A stretch of DNA of 15,067 nucleotides, from contig JAJRXE010000209.1 in NCBI GenBank assembly GCA_024276455.1, positions 1 through 15,067 of the forward strand. Direction: 5' to 3'. Shown piece after piece: positions 14,482-15,067 of this stretch; the stretch's first letter is position 1, and each line of letters begins with the position of its first letter. The translations under genes were made by a program, and so were the position numbers. The notes beneath the pieces were generated by a model. The model had not been told where the DNA came from. It saw only the letters and a list, made by a program, of their open reading frames with translations, and searched no databases. The stretch comes from Calditrichota bacterium (GTDB taxonomy: Bacteria > Calditrichota > Calditrichia > RBG-13-44-9).

Positions 14482-15067
14482 ATGACGCCTATCAAACAAC
14501 AAAATCCAGCAATGCCTCCGTACGGAAGGGGAGGCGGGGAAGGATTTCGATTGGCGGGTTTTCCCAAAGAATTTGAACGTAACTTTTGGGAACTGCTCGA
14601 TAAACGGTACTATCTGATCCTGATTATTACTTGGGTGATTTTGTATGCGTTTGTCTGGTTTATGAGCACCCGTGAGTGGCAACTCTCCGAAAAGGAACAG
14701 CAAAAGATTAAACAGAACTATATTCAGCAGTTCTATGCCGAGTTGGCAACCCCCACTGAACCGACGGTTCAGGAGGGAGAAGGTGAAGGGGGCATGTTTG
14801 CCGCCGAGGGAGAGAAGCAGGCCGAAGAGCAATTGAGCGAAGAGAGTAAAAAACTGGTCAACGAGTCGGCCACCCAGAAGGTGCAGCGGCGCAGAGTGGG
14901 AGCGGCGGTCCGGCGACAGAAGCGGGCTCAAATGGAGCAAGAAGCGGCCGGTTACGGCGTTTTGGCAGCCCTTACCGCAGCCGGAGGAGCCGGATCGGGC
15001 AGCTCGGCGTATGCCGATGTGCTGGGTGAAGGGGGTGGTCTGGGAACCGGTATTGCCGATGCCGGAG
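14482..15067 (+). CDS. AgmX/TonB-like single-pass membrane protein, N-terminal part (runs off the window)
   Basis: The open frame starts at the ATG at 14482, with AAAGAGGA (14465-14472) as ribosome binding site, and has no stop before the window ends; 195 residues are visible. A Gly/Pro-rich cytoplasmic start is followed by one membrane segment at about 43-61 (YYLILIITWVILYAFVWFM). A charged Glu/Gln/Lys-rich helical stretch comes next, then a basic patch (VQRRRVGAAVRRQKRA) and a Gly-rich segment with ADVLGEGGGLG. This layout, directly behind TolQ- and ExbD-like genes, fits a TonB/TolA-like energy transducer or the AgmX/PglI-type proteins found beside such motors. The diagnostic C-terminal domain is outside the window, so the family call is tentative. 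Confidence 0.6.
   Translation, partial: MTPIKQQNPAMPPYGRGGGEGFRLAGFPKEFERNFWELLDKRYYLILIITWVILYAFVWFMSTREWQLSEKEQQKIKQNYIQQFYAELATPTEPTVQEGEGEGGMFAAEGEKQAEEQLSEESKKLVNESATQKVQRRRVGAAVRRQKRAQMEQEAAGYGVLAALTAAGGAGSGSSAYADVLGEGGGLGTGIADAG

Overview
The window is a single-strand (+), gene-dense stretch of bacterial DNA with moderate GC and AT-rich intergenic gaps. No RNA genes, insertion sequences, CRISPR arrays or phage-like genes are visible. Gene content and style suggest a Gram-negative-type bacterium of the FCB superphylum, possibly Calditrichota-like. This is an inference from three things: exported proteins with Gln right after the predicted signal-peptidase site, very large periplasmic TPR proteins, and an AgmX/TolQR-type cluster. 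The sequence alone cannot prove the taxon.

Region 1 (1-4766) is the F1 part of the F-type ATP synthase in the classical order: delta (atpH, 5' end outside the window), alpha (atpA), gamma (atpG), beta (atpD), epsilon (atpC). The catalytic and structural motifs I could place are intact. A strong hairpin-plus-T-run terminator lies between atpD and atpC, and atpC has no visible Shine-Dalgarno sequence. Epsilon may therefore be made at a lower level or from its own promoter.

Region 2 (about 4790-15067, continuing past the end) looks like one operon behind a plausible promoter at 4789-4820. In order it encodes an exported TPR/coiled-coil protein (864 aa), an exported giant TPR protein (1604 aa) ending in a split galactose-binding-like beta domain, a small exported protein of unknown function (111 aa), a TolQ/ExbB/MotA-family channel protein, two different ExbD/TolR-family proteins, and the first 195 residues of a single-pass membrane protein resembling AgmX/TonB-type proteins.

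Taken together, region 2 looks like a proton-motive-force-driven cell-envelope machine. One TolQ-like stator subunit and two TolR-like partners recall the AglR-AglQ-AglS motor of Myxococcus gliding. TPR proteins and an AgmX-like protein would connect the motor to the periplasm or outer membrane. The most striking detail is that the first ExbD-like protein has Asn where the family has its proton-carrying Asp, while the second keeps the Asp. The motor would then be asymmetric by design. The job of the machine (motility, envelope integrity, transport or secretion) cannot be read from the sequence.
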